Assembly: GCF_003576645.1 (NCBI RefSeq)
Contig: NC_044916.1
Location: forward strand, 24,736,920 to 24,800,919
Direction of reading: 5' to 3'
From: Ipomoea triloba
Taxonomy: Eukaryota > Streptophyta > Magnoliopsida > Solanales > Convolvulaceae
Length of the DNA stretch: 64,000 bases
The notes under the pieces: generated by a model
Seen by the model: the letters and a program-made list of their open reading frames with translations, nothing else
Database searches by the model: none
Told to the model about the DNA's origin: nothing
Made by a program: the position numbers and the translations under genes
In this document: positions 1 to 10,900 of the stretch, piece after piece
How the letters are laid out: each line of letters opens with the position of its first letter
Numbering within the stretch: the stretch's first letter is position 1

Positions 1-1178
1 GATAATATCTTTACTCAGCGGGTGACGGTGATTGATATTGATGTTGCTTGCAAGTTGCAATTATCATAAAAATTAAAAGTTTCATACAGATTGCTGCATA
101 TATAGACTGTTAAACACTTTCCATAATTCTAGAATATGATAAAATACTTGTACATATATTTGGAATTTCTGTATAGTGTAATTGTGCAAGTCACAACTGG
201 CATGAAAACTTGATTTCAAGAATGTTAAATACTTAGGGCAACTCTAACTAATTTGCATGGGGTAGTTACTTTGATAACTACGACATTGTCTTAAATTTGA
301 GTTTTTGTGGGAATTGTCTATTAATATAATTTTAAATGCACACACAAATACATAATTACAATTTCACATATAATAGTGTTTGCCCATAGAAATGACTGTC
401 CAAACGGATTTTCACAACCGTGTACATGGTTTGTCTGATTTACCCTTAAGCCGTATTTCTATCCCCAAATCTATGTCCTAATTCTTGGGATTACAATACT
501 ATTAGCCTTTAAATTTCAGCACTAGATATTGTCATTTAAATGGCTAAGAATTAAGATCAGTCCTTATGATTTTATAGGAACAAATAATCTCACTATAACA
601 TTAATTAACCTATATATATCATAGTTATACCAATATTTCCAACACTTGTTATTATCGAACGAAGAACACTCCCGTCAAGCTTGTCACCGCCACCTTTAGG
701 GACATAAAGTTATTCATCTGAGGCAAATAACCTCAGACGAATTGAAGGACCATTTGTCGTCTCTTGCGAAGGTCTATAGTCAAACGATGGTTCATGAATG
801 TATGTAGTAGTAATTTTTAATTCTTTTTTATTATAGTTCTATGATAATTTCTGAAAGAAGAAAGAAAATTAGTGCTTTGAATATTAATTTTGTTGAGTCA
901 GAAGGCAAAAAGCGTTGACATGGATATTGTTTTGTTAAAAAACAAAAATCATTAAAAATGACATATCATGCAGTTAACCTGCAAGTTACTTGAGAAACAA
1001 GTCACTTATAGTTAGGTTTCATCTCTCTCTCTCTCTTTTTTTTTTTTTTGAGGGGTCAATTGTATTTTTTTTTTTAAATTTTAGTTCAGTGATCAAATTA
1101 CATTTTTATGTTTAATTCAATGCTAATTTGATCAATATTTCTAGAGTTAAAAGGCAACTTTTGATCTTTTGAATATAA
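1..1178. other. AT-rich intergenic sequence, no gene seen
   Basis: No coding exon, RNA gene or bounded element could be recognised here. The stretch is AT-rich with short poly-T and (CT)n runs near 1021-1070. It ends where a Helitron-type 5' terminus begins. Confidence 0.5.
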
Positions 1179-2320
1179 TCTATACTATATATAAAAGTAG
1201 AATCCTCCTATTTTATTTTACCGACCAAACTTTTGTAGTTAATTAATTAAATATTTTATTGATCAAATAATTAATAAAGCTTATTTGGTAAGAAAATTTA
1301 AAATGGAAATTAACTAATATCTATTAATTGGTAATATTGTTTCTATATTCACGTATCAATCAATCAATCAATATTCAATATTATTAATAAAAGTAAAATC
1401 CTCCCTTTCAACTTTTTCCCCCAAACTAATATTATTAATAATTGGTAAAAAAAAATTAATAAAGCTTAATTGGTAACAAAATTTTATTTACCAAATTTTG
1501 AGAATAATTAAACCATTATAATTGTGAAAATAAACTTTTGTAGTCAATTAATTAAATATTTTATTATTCAAATAATTAATAAAGCTTATTTGGTAAGAAA
1601 ATATAAAATGAAAAATTAACTAATATCTATTAATTTGTAATATTGTTTCTATATTTACGTATCAATCAATCAATCAATACTATCAATAAAAGTAAAATCC
1701 TCCTCCTTCAACTTTCCCGCCCAAACTAATATTATTAATTTTTGAGTACACCTAATATTATTAATTAATTATTATGTTAATTAATTTAATAATTACTATA
1801 ATTGACTAATAGTTATTATGTTAATTAATTTAATAATTACACATATATTAGTATAATTACAATTAAACATGTGTTGTTGGATTTTTTTAATAATAATTAC
1901 AATTAATTCATTAAATATGGGGGAGGAAGAAAAAATTAAATGCGATATGGTGAAAATGAATATACTTAAAGTACAAAAGTATAATTGCACATATATAAGT
2001 GTAATTGACTAATAATAATTGCCTAATAATTATTATGGTAATTAAGCTAAACATTGGTCGTTGAATTTATTTTTATAATAATTATAATTAAATTATTTCT
2101 CATTTTTCCCATATTTATTTTAGTAATAATATAATTACATAAGTCATATTACATATCGATCTTTTTAGGACAATTGTAGACAAACAAGTCATATATTATT
2201 CAATTAATTGAATGATACGTTTGCACTAATCTTATAATCAAATAAATGTACACGTTCAATATTAAAATTTTTTATAATTTCATCTTTATTTTTATTATCT
2301 AAATATATCATAAAAAATTT
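1179..2320 (+). mobile_element. Helitron copy, 5' end present, 3' truncated
   Basis: The element starts after an A with TCTATACTATATATAAAAG followed by a TCCTCC block, the typical 5' terminus of plant Helitrons. From about 1740 to 2310 it matches, in opposite orientation, the sequence on both sides of the solo LTR at 28565-31228, so both belong to one family. Similarity stops near 2320, before any CTRR-type 3' end, so this copy has lost its 3' terminus. There is no coding capacity. The 5' terminal module recurs near 1385 and 1685 inside a tandem duplication of roughly 300 bp. Confidence 0.7.
1215..1740. repeat. Tandem duplication (~305 bp) of Helitron 5' region
   Basis: Bases 1215-1445 and 1525-1740 are near copies. 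They share an AATTAATAAAGCTTATTTGG block, a run of four TCAA units and a TAAAAGTAAAATCCTCC module. Each copy therefore repeats a Helitron-like 5' end. Confidence 0.75.
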
Positions 2321-2581
2321 TTAAATTTTAATTTTTAATTTAAATTTTAATTTCGCTTAGTTGAAGCATTTAATTTGTTAAATAAATGATTCATAAAATG
2401 TAGACTAAAAAATATTTAATTTATCTTGTGAATGGATGAGATAAAATCAGAATAAGTGTTACTAATGAGATTTGAACCTATAGAATAAGCTTTCTTATAT
2501 CAAATTTGGAGTTAAACTAACTAAGCTATTCAAACTATTAATAATTTAAACATAAATATATATTTTATATAAACTTTAATG

Positions 2582-2629
<48 letters not shown>

Positions 2630-2633
2630 GGGT
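2321..2633. repeat. AT-rich spacer ending in a (TA)n microsatellite
   Basis: No gene is seen. The stretch ends in a (TA)n run at about 2583-2626 that directly abuts the G-rich hAT-like terminus. Confidence 0.6.
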
Positions 2634-2684
2634 GGGGTGGGAGAGGGGGGCTGTTGCCCCCATTGCCCCACATAGGCTCCGTCT
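2627..2684 (-). mobile_element. Terminus of a hAT-like MITE (same family as 43985-44750)
   Basis: Read on the minus strand from 2684, this starts CAGACGGAG and continues into runs of G and C (GGGGCAATGGGGGCA, then CTCTCCCACCCC) and a TATA tract. The order matches the left end of the bounded element at 43985. The opposite end could not be located, so only one terminus is called. Confidence 0.5.
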
Positions 2685-2758
2685 GAACTCATGCAATGTC
2701 TATAGAGTTTGATGAAGTCGGTGATAAATAATTAGATATTTTAAATGTTTTGAATTAA

Positions 2759-3123
2759 GGCTCTGTTTGGTAGAACTTATTTATGAGCTTATAGTTTATT
2801 TTAAGCTACTAATAAGCTATAAGCTCTGTTTGGTAATGTTTCAAAAATAAACTACTAGCTTCTAAACTTTTTTTTTCCATCTTTATTCTTATTATTTTAA
2901 ATAAATGACATATGCTATCCATCCCAATTATAACCCTTTTGGCCTTTTCTCTTCTCCTTTTTGTTTTATTCATCCTCGTTTCACGATTCCTTCACCGGCA
3001 AGCATCCTCCTTCATCTGCATCCGAACAACTCTTCAGCAACCATGTAATCCCATTTATATATTTTGAAAAATTATCTTTAAAGTGTATTAAATCAAGCCA
3101 TTTATAGATTTCAAAGATTTTTA
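2759..3123. mobile_element. Possible left part of a PIF/Harbinger-like element
   Basis: GGCTCTGTTTGGTA at 2760 and its echo near 2824 look like Tourist/Harbinger termini. The region leads towards a short reading frame at 3604-3891 that resembles the C-terminal tail of plant PIF/ALP1-like transposases. The right-hand terminus is not convincing, so the assignment is tentative. Confidence 0.3.
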
Positions 3124-3527
3124 CTGGGTGTTTGGTTAGAATGAAGGAATTAGGGGAGAAAAGAATTGTAATTCGGTGAGAAAAGAATAGGGTGGGAATA
3201 AAGAATGAATTAAAATTACATTGTTTGGTAGGGAGGAATATAATTATTTGGAATGAGAAGGGAAGAAGTGGTATAAAGACTAACATGTCCTTGTGTAATA
3301 ATAATACTAATAATACTCGAGGATAAAAAAAAAAAAGTCTTTTTCTTCCTTTTTCCCTTTCCCCATTGAATTGCAATTCATATGGGGAGGGTATGAATTG
3401 CAATTCAACAAAATAAGAGAATTTCAATTCGGTGAAATTGCAATTCCTTCTAACCAAACACTGCAATTCGAATGACCAAAGAATTGTGTTGTAATTGAAT
3501 TGCAATTACATCCAACCAAACAGTCCA
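3124..3527. mobile_element. Tourist-like MITE with TTA target duplication
   Basis: The ends form an imperfect inverted repeat, CTGGGTGTTTGGTTAGAATG at the left and the reverse of CATCCAACCAAACAGTCCA at the right. The element is flanked by TTA at 3121-3123 and 3528-3530, the TWA duplication expected for PIF/Harbinger MITEs. It is 404 bp long, non-coding, and contains several AATTGCAATT palindromes. Open frames across it are by-products of its inverted-repeat structure. Confidence 0.75.
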
Positions 3528-3603
3528 TTAAAGAAATTGATTTTAAATGACGTTCATATAATCTTTCTAAACTTTAATAAAATCTTTTAGACTTTCATAA
3601 ATT

Positions 3604-3891
3604 TTGTACGGGTCTATAAAAGTCTGTATGACAAACATTTATAAAATTGTAAAAAACTTTTTCATATTAAAAAGTCTACAAAACTCATTGAAACTATATA
3701 ATTCGCAAGATGATATGATTTTTAATGTGCTTGAGCAACATCCAGATTACATATTGCCCGATGAACTTCAAGATTCAACTAGTAATATCTCCATCAACGA
3801 AAATTTAAGTGAGACCTCTATTGAGATGAAGGTGATTCACAACATTATTGCTATTTCATTATGGGATGCTAGATCATATTTATGGAAATAG
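3604..3891 (+). pseudogene. Short frame resembling a PIF/ALP1-like transposase tail
   Basis: A 95-codon open frame contains HPDYILPDELQD followed by an acidic, Ser/Asn-rich linker and a helix ending IHNIIAISLWDA. In my recollection, C-terminal tails of plant PIF/Harbinger (ALP1-like) transposases often end with a linker of this kind and an 'IRxxIAxxxW' helix. No DDE catalytic core is visible upstream; the preceding sequence is a MITE. It may instead be a chance frame. I would treat it as a transposon gene fragment, not as a gene. Confidence 0.3.
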
Positions 3892-4039
3892 TTTCATTTC
3901 AAAATGTTAAATTTTAATATGTAAACAAACCTATTTAAATTTTGTGAAGATGTCCCTTTTAGTATTTAAGCATAATTACCTAGCTTCAGTTTTCAACTTC
4001 TAGCTTATAACTTGCTAACCCTATGACATGTAATATCTG

Positions 4040-4133
4040 TCTTCTACTTTCTCAACCACTAAGGCTCGAACCCATGACCACCCACTTGGGAGAATCACTT
4101 CATGCCACTTAACCACAAGGCCTTTGGCAAGTT
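4040..4133 (-). mobile_element. SINE-like tRNA-derived repeat
   Basis: On the minus strand the order is an A-box-like segment (CTTGTGGTTAAGTGGC), then a B-box-like segment (GGTTCGAGCC) about 40 bases later, as expected for a pol III promoter of a plant SINE. A related copy lies at 45743-45880 on the plus strand. No poly-A or simple-repeat tail or target duplication was identified. Confidence 0.45.
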
Positions 4134-4420
4134 TGTATTAATTTATTTTAGTTAAACCATAAGGTGTCTTGAGTAAACCCTAATTGTAGGAGAGTTGACC
4201 CAATTAAGGGACAAAGTACTTGCCCAAATTAGTTTTTTCATAGAAAAGAGGGTTCGAACTTCTAACCTCCCTTAAAGAGCGAGAGTGCACCGCCACTCAC
4301 ACGTCAACCAAGTTACACTACTACACAGACGGCTTTTAACGTCGGCTAAGTAGACCCTTTAACGTCAGCTAAAAGCCGACGTTGATCTGGCCGACGTTGT
4401 ATGTGTACACTTACTACATC

Positions 4421-4620
4421 GGCTATTTACAAATAGCCGACGTTGTAGGTAATTTGAAAGCTACTAAAATACCCTACAACGTCGGCTAATTACGAATAGC
4501 CGACGTTGTAGGTAATTTGAAGGCTACTAAAATACCCTACAACGTCGGCTAATTACAAATAGCCGACGTTGTAGGTAATTTGAAAGCTACTAAAATACCC
4601 TACAACGTCGGCTAATTACA
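4421..4620. repeat. 63-bp subterminal tandem repeats of the CACTA element
   Basis: GGCTAWTTAC recurs at 4421, 4484, 4547 and 4610, an exact 63-bp period. Each unit contains the inverted pair GTCGGCTA / TAGCCGAC and can form a hairpin. Copies of the same motif occur at the other end (7310-7550). Confidence 0.85.
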
Positions 4621-5097
4621 AATATTAATTTTATTTTTCTATATACACCCAAAACCTGCTCAAATATATATAGCAATCACAATCACATTCAAAACCTGTA
4701 CAATTTATATTTATAATATCAAAATTAATAAAAGCAATAAATCTCACAATTGATAATAATTAATAATAGAAGTTCATCAAAAATTATCTATATTAATTAA
4801 TACAAGTCATAATATTATCCCAAACTTTGTACCGAATCAATAAAAGCAATACATCACATTACTATTTCACATACTAGCTAATGCAATGTATTAATCCATT
4901 CATCAATGAAGTATTTGGCCCATGTGTCTCTAATTTCATCAATCTCTTGTTGATTGTAGCTCAATGAACCAACTCTCTCCACTATCTGTAATAATTTTGA
5001 AAAGTAATAAATAATAATTAGTAAGCTAATTTAATCTAGTATTTTTAAAATTTGAATGAGAAATGTATTTCCTTAAATTACTTGCCTTATCCATTCC

Positions 5098-5794
5098 TTC
5101 GTATGCTTCTTTGGAAAGAATTTCAAACATGTACTTCATCACATAATACCCGCATTCGGTAGCTCCAACTTGTTTGGCACATTATATATTTGAATTATAA
5201 TACAATTAAGAATTCATTTAATTAAAAACTATGAAATATATGTAGTTTTACAAATGTATAAAATACTTACCAAACAGTTAATCCATTTTGGTTGACGATT
5301 TGTTTTCCTTCCTTTGGAATGTAATGTTGATTTCATACACCTATAAATATAAGAGATATGTATACATAAATACTATATGGCACCGTACTTTATGTATAAT
5401 AAGTATTAATTAGTTATAAGTTTACCGATGTTTCAACTATGTCTTTAATGTCCTGACGTGGTTCGCGTCCAACGGAATCAAACCAATAGATTTCATATAA
5501 CAGTGGACAAATTGCCATCAACATCCAATGTTCCCTACAAACAAATAATTTATTAGTTGTAAGTAAATATAATATGTAATAAAAGCACATTGTATTTAAG
5601 CTATTTTATTTAAAGCAATTAAAACTTACTTATAAATGTAAGGGGCTAAATAACATTTTTTCTGTCCATATTGCATGGTGACATTTATATACCCTGTTCG
5701 TTGTGCTTTAGTCGTCAATTTTGGTTGAATGTAATATGGATCTATAAAGCCATACGTGGTCTTGGATGCCAAATGAAATTCCTTATACAGACAC
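5098..5794 (-). pseudogene. Ulp1/SENP-type (C48) cysteine peptidase exons inside the CACTA element
   Basis: Minus-strand exons with plausible GT-AG borders lie at about 5794-5630, 5534-5426, 5340-5280 and 5175-5098. They encode a C48-like catalytic core: EHWML with the His codon at 5528-5530, WFDS with the Asp at 5477-5479, and ECGYYVM with the Cys at 5152-5154. The spacing and order H, D, C match Ulp1 peptidases, which remove SUMO in their cellular form. Domains of this type are known to be carried by plant DNA transposons. The first two exons join in frame. The next two do not stay in the motif frame with the splice sites I can see, so this copy is probably broken. Confidence 0.6.
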
Positions 5795-5884
5795 CTATTA
5801 CAAAAATACATCCAATTGTTTATATATTTATCAAATAATTGAAATGAAAAATATTATAAACAAATAATAGCAAAGAACTTATAC

Positions 5885-7233
5885 CTTATAAAGAACTGCA
5901 TACAACAAATATCCAACGTCTCCATATTCAAAAACCGCATGGTCTCCAACTTCTCAACATATACATCATATTCAATGTCGCCCACAATACCACGAGACAT
6001 TTGCACCACAAGATTTTGTTCTAGTTTTCGAGCAACTTTATATGCCTTTTGACATAAAGGACTCAAAGAAGTCGGATCAACTATAATCATATCAACATTA
6101 GGTTGTTGCACAGCGGATTCAATCGTCAATTTGGACATTCTTTTTAAGTGTTCAATATAAGTAATAACAATTACTATTTTTAAAGAGTAATGTTCAATAT
6201 AAGTAATAACAATTACTATTTTTAAAGAGTAAATTAAATACTTTTTAATAACAATTACTATTTTTAAAGAGTAAATTAAATACTTTTTAAGAACCAAAAG
6301 TTTTGAGAATGCATACCTCATCAGCTTGAGTGCATAACTCTACCGACTTCTTTGACCAAATAACAAATTGATGCATTGCAGTTCCTACTAGCTGAACCTC
6401 ATCGGTAGGGAATGGTACAGGAGCTCCTACTAGCTGAACCTCATCGGTAGGGAATGGTACAGGAGCTCTTACTAGCTGAACCTCATCGGTAGGGAATGGT
6501 ACAGGAGCTCTTGGATCAATAACTTTATCCACAGGGAATGGTACAGGAGCTCTTGGATCAATAACTTTATCCACACTTACTTTTACAGGAGCTCTTGGAT
6601 CAATAACTTTATCCACACTTACTTTCACTTGATCTGCATTTAATTCTACCCCGTGAACCGTTTCACCCTTGTAAGCTATCTCAAATGCCACTGCACGTCT
6701 AACGGGATCTTCCAAATACAACTGGCATCGTGTTCCTACCTACATGATTTCATATTTAAAAATCAGCAAAACTGTGTTTTAACATATAATAATAAGATTA
6801 ACTATAAATGATTACTTACAGCCGGTAAATCAGCAAAAGGGTCTGGAGAACTAGCTTTGTCACTGTGATGAGATTGTGGGTCGACATATATGTCATCCTC
6901 CCGCCTTGATTGTGCAGGTTGACAAATGGGAGTCTGCATCAAACCAAATTGCTTCCTCAACTCATCCATGCTTGCTTGAAGTTGTTTAGAAAACTCCTCT
7001 TGCATTTCCATTTTTTGACTGTCTAATGCCTCAGTAACTGCAACTTTAATCATTTGTTTAACTTCTAGCGTAGGCGTCTCACTTTGACAGCGTTTTGCAT
7101 AGCCAAAGTAGCTTTTTAAGCCATGCCCTCTTCCCATAGCTCTAACACGTCCACAATGCTCATCAGTACCTATGGCACTAGACAATATATCTTGTCTACC
7201 CGTCTCAACAAATTCTCCTTGAGAAGCTTGCAA
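5885..7233 (-). pseudogene. TNPA-like (transposase_24 type) gene fragment of the CACTA element
   Basis: Minus-strand exons run from about 7233 to 6820, 6739 to 6317, and about 6139 to 5885, with GT-AG borders; the first two join in phase. The first exon begins inside the conserved block (SQGEFVETGR ... GRVRAMGRGHGLKSYFG) that lies near the C-terminus of TNPA-like proteins, so the N-terminal part has been deleted. It continues into a Lys/Glu/Gln-rich helix (about residues 60-105 of this fragment), likely a coiled coil. The second exon contains six 14-residue repeats. The third leads directly into the Ulp1-type exons, suggesting one composite transcript. Confidence 0.6.
6378..6630 (-). repeat. 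42-bp coding tandem repeats (14-residue units)
   Basis: Six in-frame 42-bp units encode either VDKVIDPRAPVPFP-like or TDEVQLVGAPVPFP-like blocks. Two unit types, each amplified, sit side by side, so expansion occurred twice within the TNPA-like exon. Confidence 0.85.
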
Positions 7234-7562
7234 AGTGAGAGAATCCTAACATATATTAACAATATTGAATAAAGATTACTGTGCGCGTTGTATTGTGCGC
7301 GGGCATAGTCCGTTAGGTGATACAACGACGGCTAAAGATGTAGCCGTCGTCGTATCACACCGTCGCCGGTGTAAAACTGCGATACGACGTCGGCAACCCA
7401 GCTAGCCGACGTCGTATCGCGTAGTAGTATTAGGTTGAGACTTTACATGTCGGTTATGTCTTGAAAACCGACGTTAAAGATTTTACGTAACATATAACGT
7501 CGGCTAATTACTTAGCCGGCGTTAATTAGCCGACGTTGTATGTGATTTCTGTACTAGTGTTA

Positions 7563-7978
7563 ATTAGAAGTAAAAAGTTAGTTGATTGCACTTAGACATC
7601 CATAACAATAATTTCTTACAAAATTTTAGAAAAGGAGCAATTGTATAAAGGAAAAAGAAAAAGAGAAAACAAAAACAATAAATAAAATAAATTAAAGCAA
7701 AAAAGGGGGCCCAAGAGATGGAAAAGAGAAATCATCAATCATACACTTAATAGTATTGTTTAGTTTTGTTAATTTTATTAACATAGTGAGTTGGACTCCC
7801 ATTATTTTACACTCATCGCCGTCCTCTACACTTCACTTCCCACAATTCTGCACATTCTTTGCTTCTGCTGTGAAGTTCTCTTTTTTTCTTTCTTTTTTCC
7901 TGCCAAAAAAAATAAATAAATATTTGTTTCGAAATTTTGGAAGAAAAAATCAAAAAAAAGGAAGAAAGGAGGGAAAAT
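7563..7978 (+). promoter_or_regulatory. Upstream region and 5' UTR of the LUL gene
   Basis: This 416-bp stretch between the CACTA right end and the LUL start codon must hold the proximal promoter and leader. It contains a pyrimidine-rich leader (CTCTTTTTTTCTTTC at about 7878-7892) and A-rich sequence before the ATG. I see no unambiguous TATA box at a normal distance. The CACTA element ends 419 bp before the start codon, so its subterminal repeats may influence or replace distal promoter sequence; that is inference. Confidence 0.4.
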
Positions 7979-10900
7979 ATGGGAATTTCCTTCAGTACAA
8001 ACACTAGCAGGAGGAGCAATATCAGGAGTGGTTATTATGGAAACCCCTACGCTTATCCTGCGCCCTCTCCGTACCCTTATCCTGCGCCCCACCCGCATTT
8101 GCTTCCACCTCCTCCGCCGCCTGTGAACTCCTACTACGGCTCCACCGGCTACAATGGGTACCCTTTTCTAGGTAGGGCCCTTCTCCCACCATCTTGCCCT
8201 TACCACTGCAATGATTGGGGTGGGGTCCGCCTGCCACCGCCACCGCAGGGTGTGCCGGTGCCGCCCCCTCCTCCACCGCCCTACCGGCAGTCCAAGAAGG
8301 TCAAGAGTGGTGTGAATGTGCACAAGGATACCGCAAAGCTTGAGCTCGATGAGCGCAATCCGGATCAGCATTTGGTTTCCTTTGTTTTTGATGCGCTCTG
8401 CGATGGAAGGTAAAGATCCTTCTTTACTTCAACTCTGATTTATGCTTAGTTTTAGGATTTTAGTTGTCTTTGTAGAAACTAGAAAGGCATTGCTATTTTC
8501 ATATAGATTAAATGATTGATTGGTTTATTTAATTATTTGTTTGCTTGTTTGTAATTCTGTTTTAATCTTGAATCTTGTTAAGAGTCCCTCGTTGAAATAT
8601 AAGAGATAATATATGAGTTTTTAAGGTCATGAGTTAGACTACCTAATTGATTGGATTTAGTGCATTATAGCCAACCTTAATTACCCCACTGTTTCTTGGC
8701 AACTATATGTAGCCTTGGTAGCAAGGTCTGATGCAAAATGTAGTTAACTATATATATAAAATAAAATATCCAGATAGGACATATTAAGACAAGTTCAACT
8801 TTTAATCTTGTGCATATGATATATGATGAGAATACCACTTCACATCTTCACATGGGATATTGAAGAACCAGCTTGCAACATTTTGGGGGTGGGGGTGTTT
8901 AGAAAAATCTTCATGTGTCTTTTACCAAGACAAGAGTGGGAATAGAAACAAAAAATAATGGAAATCTTCATCTCTCATGCCTCTTGAATATTGGGTGAAG
9001 AAAGAGAGAAGGTGACAGGAAGGATGGGAGTTTTTGTGGTAGACAGTGGGGGTTTAGGGATCCGATTGGCGGAGAGGTTGCTGGATATTTGTGAGGGAGA
9101 AGAGATGGGGTGAGGGTACATATCAGGGCTGTGGAAGTGGACAACACTGGGGGAGATAAAAAGGGAGGAACTAGAGGAAGAATGTAACACTCCAGGGACC
9201 AAAAACAGATTAAGAAATCAGTAGGGAGAAGAGAGCAGATTGGGGGAGAACAGAAGAGAATGTTGGGAAGGGAAAATTAGAGTTTTCATTCATTAAAAGC
9301 CAAGATAAAATCCTTACATCCACTGCAGCAATACAAATAGGATAAAATCAGAAAAGGGTAAACAGGCTAACAAATTGCCTAAGCTGCTGGAACTGCTACT
9401 GATAAAGAAATAAGCAAAAAAAGAAATTAGAAAGCTTCTACCAACTGTCATAATTCACAATATTTGCACTTCACCTCCTGATGTCAGAATTCAATCAGCC
9501 TGGTTCATAACATCTCCTCTCCCCTCTAAATGATCGTTGTCCTCAAGGATCAAAAGTTGGAAATTGCTTGGTGGCATGATGAAAATTTTCCAGGTGGCTT
9601 CTTCTAGAGGGAGATTTGCCCATTGGACTAGAATTTGAACCTCAGCTGCATTGTTTTTCTTTACCATTCTTTTACCCAGCACTGCCACAGGTTCTTCAAA
9701 GACTTGACCATCTGGTCCAGTGGCTGGAGGTTGTGATTGCACAGCTACCTGTGATCCTCTTTTCTTCTTGAGCAGAGAAATGTGAAACACAGGGTGTATT
9801 AAGGACCCTGGGGGTAGCTGCAACTTATAGGCTACTGGATCAATCCTTTCCAATACTAGATAGTGCCCATAGAACCTTGCTGTTAGCTTGATGTTGGACC
9901 TGACAGCCATAGATGTCTTCCTATAAGTTTTGAGTTTAAAATAAACCCAATCCCCTATATCATCTTTGTCTTTCAACCATTCCATTTGGGTTTCTTGCAA
10001 TGGTCCCTTTACTATATCAAATATCAATAGACAACATGGGTGGAGAGTACCCATACAAGGCTTGAAAGGGAGTTAGTTGCAGAGAGTGTATACCAAAATT
10101 CCGTTAAGGCCAACCATTTCTTCCACTGCCTAGGCTTGTGAAATGATATGCATCTCAAATAGGTTTTTAAGTACCTGTTCACCCTCTCGGTTTGTCCATT
10201 TGTTTGGGGATGATACGATGTTGATAAGCTAAGTTTGATCTCCAGATGTTTAAATAATCCCAACCAGAACTTACTCAGAAAAGTTGTCTCTATCAGAAAT
10301 GATATTCTGAGGTAACCCATGTAATTTGTACACTTGATCTAGGAATTCATCAGCCACTAACTCTGCAGTAAAAGGGTGTGGCAGAGGGCTATGAAATGGT
10401 TATCCTTAGTCAGTCTGTCTACAACAACTAGGATTGCATCCTTGTTTTGGGATTTAGACAGACCTTCAATAAAGTCCATGGTGATGCTGCTCCATGCCTG
10501 CCCTGGAACTGAGATGGATTGGAGTAATCCAGGCTGGGTACATTCTCATCTTTACATCTTTGACGCATATCACACTCCTTAACATACTCAATGGTCTCTC
10601 TTTTCATCTCAGGCCAATAAAATAATCCTTTTAACCTCATGTATGTAGCTTGTTTCTCTGAGTGCCCTCCAACTGCTGAATTGTGCAACTTCTTAATGAG
10701 ATTTTGTGTTAAGTTCCCAGATTTCCCTACAATTAGTCTGCCCTTATATCTTTATCTTAGCAACCCATTAAACACAGTAACATTGGTCTGGTTTTTAGGG
10801 TCCACCAAGGAAGCAGTAACGTGTTCTTTTGCCCATTCATCATTTTCATAACTGTTGATAACTTCCTCAATCCATTTGCGATTAACCACAGCAATAGTAT

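Larger units (their letters stand above)
4316..7559 (-). mobile_element. CACTA (En/Spm) element, 3.24 kb, TTA target duplications
   Basis: The element begins CACTACTACACAGAC and ends TTCTGTACTAGTG. TTA at 4313-4315 and TTA at 7560-7562 form a perfect 3-bp duplication, the rule for CACTA elements. Both ends carry arrays of an ACGTCGGCTAATTA / TAGCCGACGTTGTA motif, the type of subterminal repeat bound by TNPA-like proteins. The interior holds the 3' part of a TNPA-like gene joined to Ulp1-type peptidase exons on the minus strand. No TNP2/TNPD transposase is present, so this is an internally deleted, non-autonomous derivative. Confidence 0.92.

Noticed and set aside
4421..4620. CRISPR-like regular repeats
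   Set aside because: The repeats are contiguous with no unique spacers, they are CACTA subterminal repeats, and the genome is a plant.
7937..7978. In-frame extension of the LUL protein upstream of the ATG
   Set aside because: It would need a TTG start and adds a Lys/Glu-rich stretch foreign to the family. The ATG at 7979 gives the expected Met-Gly myristoylation motif.
8022..8371. Minus-strand open frames opposite LUL exon 1
   Set aside because: They are shadows of the GC- and proline-rich coding strand; the plus strand encodes a recognisable family protein with proper splice sites.
8975..9202. 75-codon Ser/Pro-rich frame on the minus strand
   Set aside because: No domain, no start context, and it runs into the LTR end. 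It is explained by purine-rich intron sequence.
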